NCBI GenBank assembly: GCA_016200675.1
Contig: JACQEH010000035.1
Location: forward strand, 1 to 8,626
Direction of reading: 5' to 3'
Length of the DNA: 8,626 nt
Source: Chloroflexota bacterium
GTDB lineage: Bacteria > Chloroflexota > Limnocylindria > Limnocylindrales > CSP1-4
In this document: in pieces, positions 1 to 6,035 of the stretch
How positions within the stretch are numbered: the first letter of the stretch is position 1
Layout of the letters: the number at the start of each line of letters is the position of its first letter
Program-made: the position numbers and the translations under genes
The notes under the pieces: generated by a model
Databases searched by the model: none
The model's input: only the letters and a program-made list of their open reading frames with translations
Told to the model about the DNA's origin: nothing

Positions 1-519
1 GGCATGCTCCGCGGCGAGCAGCCCACCGCCAGCGGACCCCACTACGCGGCCCGGGACGTCAGGAACGACCCGCCGCCCCTCCAGCAGCACCTGCCCATCC
101 TCGTCGGCGGTGGTGGCGAGAAGGTCACATTGCGGCTCGTCGCCCGCTACGCCGATGCCAACAACGTCGGCGGCGGGGTCGAGGCCGTCAGGCGCAAGGA
201 GGCGATCCTCCTGGAGCACTGCGAGCGGGAGGGCCGCGATCCTTCGGAGATCGAACGCACAACCGGCGTCGGGACCGTCATCATCCGCGACTCGCGCGAC
301 GAGGCGCGGCGGGTCTTCGAGGCCACCTTCGCGACGAACGGCAACGCCCGGCTGTGGGAGGACCAGCCCGTGGGCACGCCCGAGGACGTGATCGCGAAGC
401 TCGCCCCGTACCCGGAGATCGGCTACCGCCACCTCATCGCCGGGTTCCCGGCGCCGTATGACGAGGAATCGATGACCCGCCTCGCGACGGAGGTCCGGCC
501 GGCGCTCCAGGGCGCCTGA
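1..519 (+). CDS. LLM-class F420-dependent oxidoreductase, C-terminal part (5' end outside window)
   Basis: The reading frame is open from the first base, so the ATG at 4 is probably internal and the gene starts upstream. The 172 visible residues match the C-terminal half of luciferase-like (LLM) flavin/F420 oxidoreductases. The stretch QQHLPILVGGGGEKVTLRLV followed by ARYADANN is the family's beta-strand, glycine-rich cofactor/phosphate loop and helix. GTPEDVIAKL and the GYRHLIAGFP strand near the end are also typical. Family members transfer hydride using F420H2 or FMN in a TIM barrel; the substrate cannot be read from this part. The stop is TGA at 517-519. A 120-bp gap separates it from the next gene, so they need not share a transcript. 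The family call is firm. The F420 preference is inferred from resemblance. Confidence 0.85.
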   Translation, partial: GMLRGEQPTASGPHYAARDVRNDPPPLQQHLPILVGGGGEKVTLRLVARYADANNVGGGVEAVRRKEAILLEHCEREGRDPSEIERTTGVGTVIIRDSRDEARRVFEATFATNGNARLWEDQPVGTPEDVIAKLAPYPEIGYRHLIAGFPAPYDEESMTRLATEVRPALQGA

Positions 520-625
520 CCCGCGGGCAGGGGGTTGGGTCGCGTCCCACAGCTCGGGGGCGCCTGACCTCGACCACTCGGGCGAGGGCGACCTGCTCAT
601 GGCAACGCCGCGCGCCCGCGTCCGC

Positions 626-631
626 TACCGT
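626..631 (+). promoter_or_regulatory. Putative -10 element (TACCGT) of a leaderless promoter
   Basis: The hexamer TACCGT fits TAnnnT and lies 8 bases before the ATG at 640. No Shine-Dalgarno-like sequence precedes that ATG. With the usual distance from a -10 box, transcription would begin at or next to the ATG. I see no convincing -35 box. The same layout precedes holA and the zinc-ribbon gene, which strengthens the call. Confidence 0.45.
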
Positions 632-639
632 TGCCGCCC

Positions 640-1062
640 ATGACCGATATCCGCTCCCGCGGCACTGCCGCCGTCTCCTGGGGTCCCGATCGGATCGACC
701 TCTTCTGGGCCGACTTCGACGGGGCCCTCCTCCATCAGGCCTACCGCGACGGTGCCTGGGCCGAGGCGGAATCACTGGGCGGGACGATCGCCTCCACGCC
801 GGCCGTCACCGCCTGGGCCGAGGACCGCATGGAGGTCTTCGCGATCATGCCCGACGGCGAGCTCTGGGACCGCTACTGGGACGGGGCGTCCTGGCATCCC
901 TGGGAGTCGCTCGGCGGCGCGCTCGACCCGTCCGAGGCGCCCGCCGCGTCGTCGTGGGGTCCCGACCGGCTCGATGTCTTCGCCCGGGGCCGCGACGGCC
1001 GGACGTGGCATCGCTGGTGGGACGGCACGCGCTGGGTGCCCTGGGAGCAGCTCGACCACTGA
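640..1062 (+). CDS. Three-repeat PLL-like (DUF346-type) beta-propeller protein
   Basis: The 140-residue protein consists of three tandem repeats of about 45 residues and little else. Each repeat has the pattern (S/A)W-x-x-D-R-(I/L/M)-(D/E)-(L/V)-F followed by DG, an aromatic-rich WDG or RDG segment and WESLGG-like ends. Examples are SWGPDRLDVFARGRDG in repeat 3 and WDGASWHPWESLGG in repeat 2. This matches the blade repeat of PLL-type fucose-binding lectins and DUF346 proteins, which usually have five to seven blades. No signal peptide, membrane segment or catalytic motif is visible, so it looks cytosolic or exported by another route. Three blades alone would not close a propeller, so a dimer (six blades) is a reasonable inference. 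A TTG at 631 is in frame, but ATG 640 fits the -10 spacing better. Sugar binding is unproven. Confidence 0.65.
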   Translation: MTDIRSRGTAAVSWGPDRIDLFWADFDGALLHQAYRDGAWAEAESLGGTIASTPAVTAWAEDRMEVFAIMPDGELWDRYWDGASWHPWESLGGALDPSEAPAASSWGPDRLDVFARGRDGRTWHRWWDGTRWVPWEQLDH

Positions 1063-1113
1063 CCGCGCCCGAGTGGCAGCGGAACTGATAAGTCGCAGCT
1101 AATCGCGAGCCCG

Positions 1114-1119
1114 TAAGGT
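1114..1119 (+). promoter_or_regulatory. Putative -10 element (TAAGGT) for the comEA-comEC transcript
   Basis: TAAGGT fits TAnnnT and sits in the most AT-rich part of the gap between the propeller gene and comEA. Transcription from it would begin near 1126-1128, at the first base of the 12-bp stem-loop. No clear -35 box is found 16-19 bases upstream. The placement just before a competence operon supports it; the sequence alone is weak evidence. Confidence 0.4.
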
Positions 1120-1125
1120 TCGTCC

Positions 1126-1163
1126 ACGTCCCGTCCGACGTAGTGCCCCGGCGGACGGGACGT
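1126..1163 (+). promoter_or_regulatory. Perfect 12-bp inverted repeat (stem-loop) in the comEA leader
   Basis: ACGTCCCGTCCG at 1126-1137 is exactly complementary to CGGACGGGACGT at 1152-1163, with a 14-base loop between. No T-run follows, so it is not a standard intrinsic terminator. It lies between the putative -10 box at 1114-1119 and the likely comEA start at 1203. It could be a 5' stabilising hairpin, an attenuation or translation-control structure, or a dyad operator. The in-frame GTG at 1143 lies in the loop, which makes it a poor start codon. Confidence 0.65.
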
Positions 1164-1202
1164 CTGCACCGCTCCGCCCGCACCCCGCCGGGCGAGGTTC
1201 CC

Positions 1203-1946
1203 GTGAATCCCAGTGCGGCGCCCTGGCGCGCCTTCGAAACGGCCGAGACGAACCCGATCACGGCCGACCCGGTCGCGCGCTCGCGGCCCGGCAGTCCAGA
1301 CCGCACCGAACCGGCGCCGCTCCCGCGTCCGGTCCTTGTCGGGGCGCTGCTCGCGATCATCCTGCTGGCCGTCGGCGCGGTCGCACTGGCGTCGACCGGC
1401 AGGGACGGGTCCGCGGTCCTCGTCGGAGCTGCCACGGGATCCCCGGGTCCGGACGCCAGCTGTGCGTCGGGTGTCTGCCCAGGCGCTCGCGTGGTCGTGA
1501 TCGACGTGGCGGGCGCGGTCCTCCGACCGGGGGTCTATCGCCTGCCCCTTGGGGCAAGGGTCGGCGACGCAATCAGGGCGGCCGGCGGCTACGGCCCGCG
1601 CGTGGACGCCGCGAGCGCATCGACGCAGCTCAATCTCGCTGCGGCCCTCACGGACGGCCAGCAGGTCCGCGTCCCGTCGCGGGACGACCCGCCCTCTCGG
1701 GCGACCATCGGCGGCGGCGGGACGGGCGCGACCGGCGGCGGCGCGATGGCTGGCTCCCGCGTCGATCTCAACCGGGCGACCCAAGCCGAGCTGGAGGCGC
1801 TACCCGGGATCGGCCCCTCGACCGCCGCGAAGATCATCGCCTCCCGATCCACGACCGCGTTCAAGACCATTCAGGAGCTCCGCGACCGGAAGCTCGTCGG
1901 GCAGAAGACGTTTGACGGCCTGAAGGACCTCGTCACGGTCCGCTGA
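1203..1946 (+). CDS. comEA: ComEA, competence DNA-binding receptor
   Basis: ComEA is a membrane-anchored protein that binds incoming double-stranded DNA during natural transformation and passes it to the ComEC channel. The 247 residues show a cytoplasmic N-terminus, one membrane helix (about 43-64), an SLBB domain (about 97-158, with VDVAGAV-like VIDVAGAVLRPGVY), a Gly-rich linker (about 169-184) and a C-terminal tandem helix-hairpin-helix DNA-binding domain (about 187-247). The hairpin signature VDLNRATQAELEALPGIG and PSTAAKII is complete. C87 and C92 lie just outside the membrane and could form a disulphide. I choose GTG 1203 because GAGG at 1194-1197 lies five bases upstream. The in-frame GTG at 1143 would add 20 residues but sits in a hairpin loop. 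comEC follows one base after the stop, so translation is probably coupled. Confidence 0.93.
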   Translation: MNPSAAPWRAFETAETNPITADPVARSRPGSPDRTEPAPLPRPVLVGALLAIILLAVGAVALASTGRDGSAVLVGAATGSPGPDASCASGVCPGARVVVIDVAGAVLRPGVYRLPLGARVGDAIRAAGGYGPRVDAASASTQLNLAAALTDGQQVRVPSRDDPPSRATIGGGGTGATGGGAMAGSRVDLNRATQAELEALPGIGPSTAAKIIASRSTTAFKTIQELRDRKLVGQKTFDGLKDLVTVR

Positions 1947-1947
1947 C

Positions 1948-4218
1948 GTGCCACGGAGCGGATGGATCGCGAGCGGCGCCGTCCTCGTCGCGCTCACCGG
2001 CGAGCTCATCGCGAATGGGCGCGGCAGGCTGGCCGAGGCACTCGCGCTTGCCGCGGTCGTGCTCGGCCTCGGGACGATCGCGCCGGCCCTGGCGCGCCAA
2101 CCTCGTCGCGGCCGGAGCGCGGATCGGGCGGCAGCCCTCGCGCTCGCGGGCGTCGGCGGCCTGCTCGTCGCGACGCGCCTCGTGCTCGTTCCCCTTCCGT
2201 CAGCAACCGACGCCGCGGGCGCCCTGCCCTCGGGCGACGGACCCTGGACGGGGCTCGTCCTGACCGTGAGCTCACCGAAATCGGGAGTGGTGCCCGCCCT
2301 CATCCAGCTCGATCCACCGGCGGGATTCAGCGTGGCAGCTTCGCTCCCCCTCTATCCCGCCGTCGTCCCTGGCGACCGCCTGTCGATCGGCGGTCCGCTC
2401 CGGCCGCCGCCCGTCGGCGATCCGTATGCGGACTACCTCGCTCGGATCGGCGCCTCGGCCACGATCCGTGCCTCGTCGCTCACGGTGGCACCTGCCGGCG
2501 GCGACCTCGGACGACGGCTCGAGGGTCTTCGGCGCGGCGCCGACGAGGCGCTCCGGGTGGCCCTCCCCGAGCCGGAGGCCGGCCTGGCGAGCGGGATCCT
2601 GGTCGGACTTCGGGACCGCGTCGACCGCGACCTGACGGCAGCCTTCACCGCCGTCGGAGCAACCCACGTCGTGGCGATCTCGGGCTGGAACATCGCCATC
2701 GTCGCCAGCACCCTGGCAGCCCTCGGGGGTCGCCTGAGGCGGCGGCGGCGGATGGCGCTGACGGCGATGGCCATCGTCGGCTACGTCGCCTTCGTCGGCC
2801 CCTCGCCGTCCGTCCTGCGGGCGGCCGGGATGGCCGGTGTCGTCATGGCGGCCCGTGAGCTCGGCCGTCCCAGTCGGGCCGCGGCGGCGATCGGCTGGGC
2901 CGTCACCGGGCTGCTGGTCCTGAGCCCGCCGATCGTCGAGGACCCGGGCTTTCGGCTTTCGGCCCTGGCGACGATCGGGCTCGTCAGCTGGGGAACGCCG
3001 CTGACGCAGCGACTCGCCGGGCGCGAGCCGGGGCGCCTGCGTGCCTGGCTGGCCGAGAGCCTCGGCGTGTCGCTCGCCGCCCAGCTGGCGACCCTGCCGG
3101 TGGTGGTCATGTCCTTCGGTCGCCTCTCGATCGTCTCGCCCCTCGTCAACCTGGGGGTCGTGCCCCTCGTGGCGCCGGCCATGGGCGCGGGCGCGCTGGC
3201 CCTGCTCGGTGGCCTCATGGCCATGGCCGGCCTGCCCGGCGTCGTCGGGACCCGCCGTCGTCGCGGTCGTCTCGGGGGTCGGCATCGTGGCCACGGCGCG
3301 CCGGCTGCGGCGCGACCACCCGGGACATCCGAGCGACGACGGGCCCGCCAGCAAGCACCGGCGCACGGGAACCGGCCGGGATCAGCGGCACTGGGCCCTG
3401 CCTGCCTGGGCCGGGACCCGCGGCGCACGGGCGCTCGCCGGCGGGCTGGCGTCGCTCCTCGTCGCCCTCGCCATCGTCGTCGTCCATCGGCCCGATGGGG
3501 TCCCGCGGCTGACGGTCCTGGATGTCGGCCAGGGGGACGCCATCCTCCTGCAGGGCAGCCGAGGCGGGCGGCTCCTCATCGACGGCGGCCCCGACCCCGG
3601 GCGCCTGCTCATCGCCCTGGACGAGTACCTGCCGCCGTGGGACCGGCGCATCGATCTCGTGATCCTCTCCCACCCCCACGAGGATCACGCCGCCGGCCTC
3701 GCCGCACTCCTGACCCGCTACGCCGTCCGCCGCGTCCTCGAGCCGGGGATGCTCGGGCCCGGGCCCGGCTACGCCGCCCTGAACGCGGATCTGATCGCCC
3801 GGGGAATCGCCCGCGGAACGCTGGCCACGGGCGACCGGCTCTCGGTGGACGAGGTGCGGCTCAGGGTCCTGTGGCCGGACCCCGGATCCGTCCCGGAGCG
3901 CCCGCCGGACGGCGGGACGGGCATCAACAACGTGTCGATCGTGCTCCTCGGCGAGGTCGAGGGCCACCGGATGCTCCTCGCCGGGGACATCGAGGAGCAG
4001 ATCGACCCGACGCTCCTTGCTCGTGGCCTGCCATCGGTCGAGGTCCTCAAGGTGGCCCATCACGGGTCGCGGACGTCGTCCACGGGGCCGTTCCTGGCCG
4101 TCGCCCGCCCCCAGGTGGCGGTCGTCTCCGCGGGGCGCGGCAATCCCTACGGGCACCCCGCCCCGGCGACCGTCGAGCGACTCCGGGCGGCCGGGGCGCG
4201 CGTCCTCCGAACCGATGA
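1948..4218 (+). CDS. comEC: ComEC, N-terminal membrane half (frame breaks near 3250; out-of-frame to 4218)
   Basis: ComEC forms the inner-membrane channel through which single-stranded DNA enters during transformation. Residues 1-434 (to about base 3249) are ComEC-like: N-terminal membrane helices, the OB-fold (DUF4131-like) region with PGDRLSIGGPLRPP, and the competence domain. That domain has THVVAISGWNIAIV (about 239-252), PSPSVLRAAGMAG (Arg291) and DPGFRLSALATIGL. From base 3250 on, this frame gives only an Arg/Pro/Gly-rich sequence and stops at 4216-4218, while the next frame continues the protein. Skipping one base (for example A3250) reads GLPGVVG-PAVVAVVSG without a break. The GTG at 1948 starts one base after the comEA stop. 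Either the gene is inactivated, or the extra base is a sequencing or assembly error. The family assignment is firm. Confidence 0.88.
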   Translation: MPRSGWIASGAVLVALTGELIANGRGRLAEALALAAVVLGLGTIAPALARQPRRGRSADRAAALALAGVGGLLVATRLVLVPLPSATDAAGALPSGDGPWTGLVLTVSSPKSGVVPALIQLDPPAGFSVAASLPLYPAVVPGDRLSIGGPLRPPPVGDPYADYLARIGASATIRASSLTVAPAGGDLGRRLEGLRRGADEALRVALPEPEAGLASGILVGLRDRVDRDLTAAFTAVGATHVVAISGWNIAIVASTLAALGGRLRRRRRMALTAMAIVGYVAFVGPSPSVLRAAGMAGVVMAARELGRPSRAAAAIGWAVTGLLVLSPPIVEDPGFRLSALATIGLVSWGTPLTQRLAGREPGRLRAWLAESLGVSLAAQLATLPVVVMSFGRLSIVSPLVNLGVVPLVAPAMGAGALALLGGLMAMAGLPGVVGTRRRRGRLGGRHRGHGAPAAARPPGTSERRRARQQAPAHGNRPGSAALGPACLGRDPRRTGARRRAGVAPRRPRHRRRPSARWGPAADGPGCRPGGRHPPAGQPRRAAPHRRRPRPRAPAHRPGRVPAAVGPAHRSRDPLPPPRGSRRRPRRTPDPLRRPPRPRAGDARARARLRRPERGSDRPGNRPRNAGHGRPALGGRGAAQGPVAGPRIRPGAPAGRRDGHQQRVDRAPRRGRGPPDAPRRGHRGADRPDAPCSWPAIGRGPQGGPSRVADVVHGAVPGRRPPPGGGRLRGARQSLRAPRPGDRRATPGGRGARPPNR

Positions 4219-4750
4219 CGACGGCTCGGTCACGGTCGACCTCGGACCCGGGCCGATTCGCGTCCGGACCGGCGGCCGGCGAGCCGGCGCAGCCGTGGCG
4301 TTGCCGCCGACGGCCGCGGCGGGTGGTGGCCGCGCTGCGGCGAACCTGCTCTGCGGGCTGCCCCGGGCGTCGACGGACCTCGCCGGGCGCGTGGCGGCGG
4401 CCGGCCGGTCAGCAGCGGCAGCGTCTGCCGCCTCGGCTTCCGCAGCCCTGGCGGCGCCCGGGTCGATCGCCGCCGACCGGCCCTTCGGCCCATCCGCGTC
4501 GGCGCCGTCCGGCGCCGGCCGCCTGGGCTACGCTTCGGTCCGTGACGATTCCCGTGCCCAATCGGCCGCCCTCCCGATCGCCGGCAGTGGCGCCACCCGT
4601 GCCCGTGGCCTACTACTGGGGCGACGACGGCTACGGCATCGAGGCGGCGGTCGAAGCCTTCAGGAACGATCCCGTCCGCTTCCCGGGTGGCGCTCCCGAG
4701 CGCTGGCGGGTTCGAGGCGCGCCTGGGGATGGCGCCCGCCTCCTGGCTGA
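3251..4750 (+). CDS. comEC: ComEC, C-terminal metallo-beta-lactamase-fold half (second frame)
   Basis: This frame continues ComEC from PAVVAVVSGVGIVATARRL, through another membrane helix (ALAGGLASLLVALAIVVV), into the metallo-hydrolase domain thought to degrade the non-transported DNA strand. The domain starts LTVLDVGQGDAILLQ. It holds the metal motif SHPHEDH (bases 3668-3688), the GD aspartate in LLAGDIE (3986-3988), VLKVAHHGSRTSS (histidines at 4058-4063) and NPYGHP. The metal ligands therefore look intact. The domain ends near VTVDLGPGPIRVRTGG (about 4276). Joined to the first half this gives about 776 residues, a normal ComEC length. The frame then runs on for some 158 Ala-rich residues to the TGA at 4748-4750, overlapping holA by 209 bp. 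That is unusual and may reflect a second indel. The left coordinate marks the frame change, not a start codon. Confidence 0.85.
   Translation, partial: PAVVAVVSGVGIVATARRLRRDHPGHPSDDGPASKHRRTGTGRDQRHWALPAWAGTRGARALAGGLASLLVALAIVVVHRPDGVPRLTVLDVGQGDAILLQGSRGGRLLIDGGPDPGRLLIALDEYLPPWDRRIDLVILSHPHEDHAAGLAALLTRYAVRRVLEPGMLGPGPGYAALNADLIARGIARGTLATGDRLSVDEVRLRVLWPDPGSVPERPPDGGTGINNVSIVLLGEVEGHRMLLAGDIEEQIDPTLLARGLPSVEVLKVAHHGSRTSSTGPFLAVARPQVAVVSAGRGNPYGHPAPATVERLRAAGARVLRTDDDGSVTVDLGPGPIRVRTGGRRAGAAVALPPTAAAGGGRAAANLLCGLPRASTDLAGRVAAAGRSAAAASAASASAALAAPGSIAADRPFGPSASAPSGAGRLGYASVRDDSRAQSAALPIAGSGATRARGLLLGRRRLRHRGGGRSLQERSRPLPGWRSRALAGSRRAWGWRPPPG
4529..4534 (+). promoter_or_regulatory. Putative -10 element (TACGCT) for holA
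   Basis: TACGCT, preceded by GGC, lies 7 bases before the GTG at 4542. The layout is nearly the same as in front of the propeller gene (GCTACCGT, 8 bases). No ribosome-binding sequence precedes this GTG. It would allow holA to be transcribed independently of comEA-comEC, from inside the comEC tail. Confidence 0.4.
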
Positions 4751-5642
4751 GATCTCCGGCCGACTCGCCACCGGGACGATGTTCGGCTCGGGCACGGTCG
4801 CCATCCTCGGCGGGGCCGGCCAGCTCACCCGCAAGGGCAGCGATCGGGATGCCCTCCTCGGGATCCTGGCGCTGATCGCCGAGGGCAACGGCCTCGTCGT
4901 CGCCGAGGAGACGGATTCAGGAAGGAAGGACGCACCGGCCAGGGCGATCGCGGACGCCATCCAAGCGATGGGCGGCGAGGTTCGCCGGTTCGCGGCGCCG
5001 CGCGAGGGGGCCCTTGCCGGCTGGGTCGAGGCCCGTGCCCGGGAGCGCGGGGTGGCCCTCGGTCCCGGGGCGGCCCGTGAGCTGGCGACCCGCGTCGGGG
5101 GGTTCGTCCGCGAGGGCGACGTGGATCGGCGCAACCAGGGCCGCCTGGCCGTGGGGGAACTCGAGAAGCTCGCCCTCCGCCATGCCGATGGGGCCTCCGA
5201 CCCAGTGACCGTCGACGACGTCCGCGAGCTGGTCCCGGAAGCGGTGCCGGGGTCGATGTGGGCCTTCGTCGACGCGGTCGGGATGCGCCAGCGGGCGCGA
5301 TCCCTGGAGCTGCTGGAGCGCCTCTTCGAGGCTACCCCGGAACCCGTCCTCCTGGCCGTCCTCCATCGCCGCCTGCGCGAGCTGCTGGAGGTCGCGGACC
5401 GCCTCGCGACCGGCGATGCACCCGGCTCGCTCGTGCGCTCGATGAAGCTGCAGCCGTTCCGCGCGGAGACGCTCGCGCGTCAGGCGCGGGCGTGGACGGT
5501 CGGCGAGCTCGCGGCCGCCCTCGAGGGCCTCCTGGAGCTGGATGCCCTGGTCAAGGGCGTCGGCGGCGTCGCGGCCGGCGACGGACAGGTCAGGCTGGCG
5601 TTCGACCTGTGGCTGGCGGATCTGGTCGCGCCGGCTGGCTGA
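4542..5642 (+). CDS. holA: DNA polymerase III subunit delta (HolA)
   Basis: HolA is the clamp-loader subunit that opens the sliding clamp for loading on DNA. The protein has 366 residues, near the family norm of about 340. It shows the N-terminal PVAYYWGDDGYGIEAAVEAF, equivalent to the usual 'y.l.G.d.y.i' opening. GTMFGSGTVAILGGAGQL corresponds to the clamp-contacting region. GNGLVVAEE and RRFAAPREGALAGWVEARAR follow, then the C-terminal helical collar domain (SMWAFVDAVGMRQRARSLEL to LDALVKGVGG). The order comEA-comEC-holA is common in many bacteria, which supports the call. The GTG at 4542 is chosen because of the TAnnnT box 7 bases upstream; the in-frame GTG at 4554 is an alternative. The TGA in GTGA at 4542-4545 would be a stop in the frame of the first comEC half. 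Its 5' end is overlapped by the comEC tail. Confidence 0.9.
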   Translation: MTIPVPNRPPSRSPAVAPPVPVAYYWGDDGYGIEAAVEAFRNDPVRFPGGAPERWRVRGAPGDGARLLAEISGRLATGTMFGSGTVAILGGAGQLTRKGSDRDALLGILALIAEGNGLVVAEETDSGRKDAPARAIADAIQAMGGEVRRFAAPREGALAGWVEARARERGVALGPGAARELATRVGGFVREGDVDRRNQGRLAVGELEKLALRHADGASDPVTVDDVRELVPEAVPGSMWAFVDAVGMRQRARSLELLERLFEATPEPVLLAVLHRRLRELLEVADRLATGDAPGSLVRSMKLQPFRAETLARQARAWTVGELAAALEGLLELDALVKGVGGVAAGDGQVRLAFDLWLADLVAPAG

Positions 5643-5738
5643 CGCGCTCGGGCGGCTGATGGCGGATCCAGATCGGGACCGGGACCGGACGGCCGCGCCG
5701 GAACTGGATGGAGCGCCGGCCGAAGGGGACCTGGGAGT

Positions 5739-6023
5739 TCATGCCGACCAGGCCTGCTCCTGGATCACCAGGTCGCTCTCGATGGCGAACGTGCAGCGCC
5801 CGCTGGAGAGGTCCAGGAGCTCGATGAGATCCGGGTCGATGTACAGCTGGTGGCAGTCCTCGCACAGCCCGCCCGGGATGCCGAAGCACAACCGCTCCGA
5901 CCGGTCGGCCATGCGGAACGTCGTGTCGAAGCGGGTGGTGATGAGGCGGCGGCTGCACGCCGGGCAGCGCTCACGGATCGAGGTCATGGCCCGATGGTGG
6001 AACGCGCCTTCCGGCGCCGACAT
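5739..6023 (-). CDS. Small YgiT-like zinc-ribbon protein
   Basis: This 94-residue protein carries two CxxC pairs, C20-C23 (ERCPACSRRL) and C54-C57 (GGLCEDCHQLYID), which should bind one zinc ion. Extra cysteines are at 46 and 77. The arrangement, with the second pair followed by HQLYIDPDLIELL, resembles the YgiT/MqsA-type zinc-finger family. Some of those proteins are antitoxins, but no toxin gene adjoins this one, so that role is not supported here. There is no helix-turn-helix or membrane segment. The ATG at 6023 is preferred because TACCCT lies 6 bases upstream; ATG 5987 (residue 13) is possible but has no ribosome site. The gene is 41 bp downstream of rsfS on the same strand and converges on holA, leaving 96 bp between the two stops. 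Function unknown. Confidence 0.72.
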   Translation of the reverse strand: MSAPEGAFHHRAMTSIRERCPACSRRLITTRFDTTFRMADRSERLCFGIPGGLCEDCHQLYIDPDLIELLDLSSGRCTFAIESDLVIQEQAWSA

Positions 6024-6029
6024 GACCCG

Positions 6030-6035
6030 AGGGTA
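6030..6035 (-). promoter_or_regulatory. Putative -10 element (TACCCT) for the zinc-ribbon gene
   Basis: Read on the minus strand, TACCCT is followed by 6 bases and then the ATG at 6023, with no Shine-Dalgarno sequence. This is a leaderless-type layout as at holA and the propeller gene. The box overlaps one arm of the inverted repeat at 6033-6051, so the two signals could interact. Confidence 0.4.

Larger units (their letters stand above)
574..1076. repeat. Short repeats flanking the propeller gene
   Basis: CCACTCGGGCG at 574-584 recurs as its exact reverse complement at 1066-1076, giving an 11-bp inverted pair around the propeller gene. The 10-mer CTCGACCACT occurs directly at 569-578 and at 1051-1060. 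The second copy also makes a 5-bp hairpin with AGTGG at 1072-1076. No transposase or target duplication is visible. In such GC-rich DNA a chance origin is quite possible. Confidence 0.3.

Noticed and set aside
3241..3256. Programmed +1 frameshifting in comEC
   Set aside because: No stop codon, known slippery sequence or rare-codon stall is present at the crossing; a mutation or sequence error explains it more simply.
2272..3366. Long open frame on the minus strand (364 codons) opposite comEC
   Set aside because: Its product is rich in Arg, Gly, Asp and His with no recognisable domain, as expected from the antisense of a GC-rich gene. The plus strand carries clear ComEC motifs.
3215..4156. 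Long minus-strand open frame opposite the ComEC hydrolase domain
   Set aside because: Compositional shadow; the plus-strand frame holds the full set of metal-binding motifs.
4017..4541. Upstream extension of the holA frame into comEC
   Set aside because: The upstream part is Arg/Pro-rich shadow sequence of ComEC; homology to HolA begins only after 4542.
5643..5738. Bidirectional terminator between the convergent holA and zinc-ribbon genes
   Set aside because: Only weak, imperfect GC-rich pairings are visible (such as CGGCCG repeats) and there is no T-run, so I do not call one.
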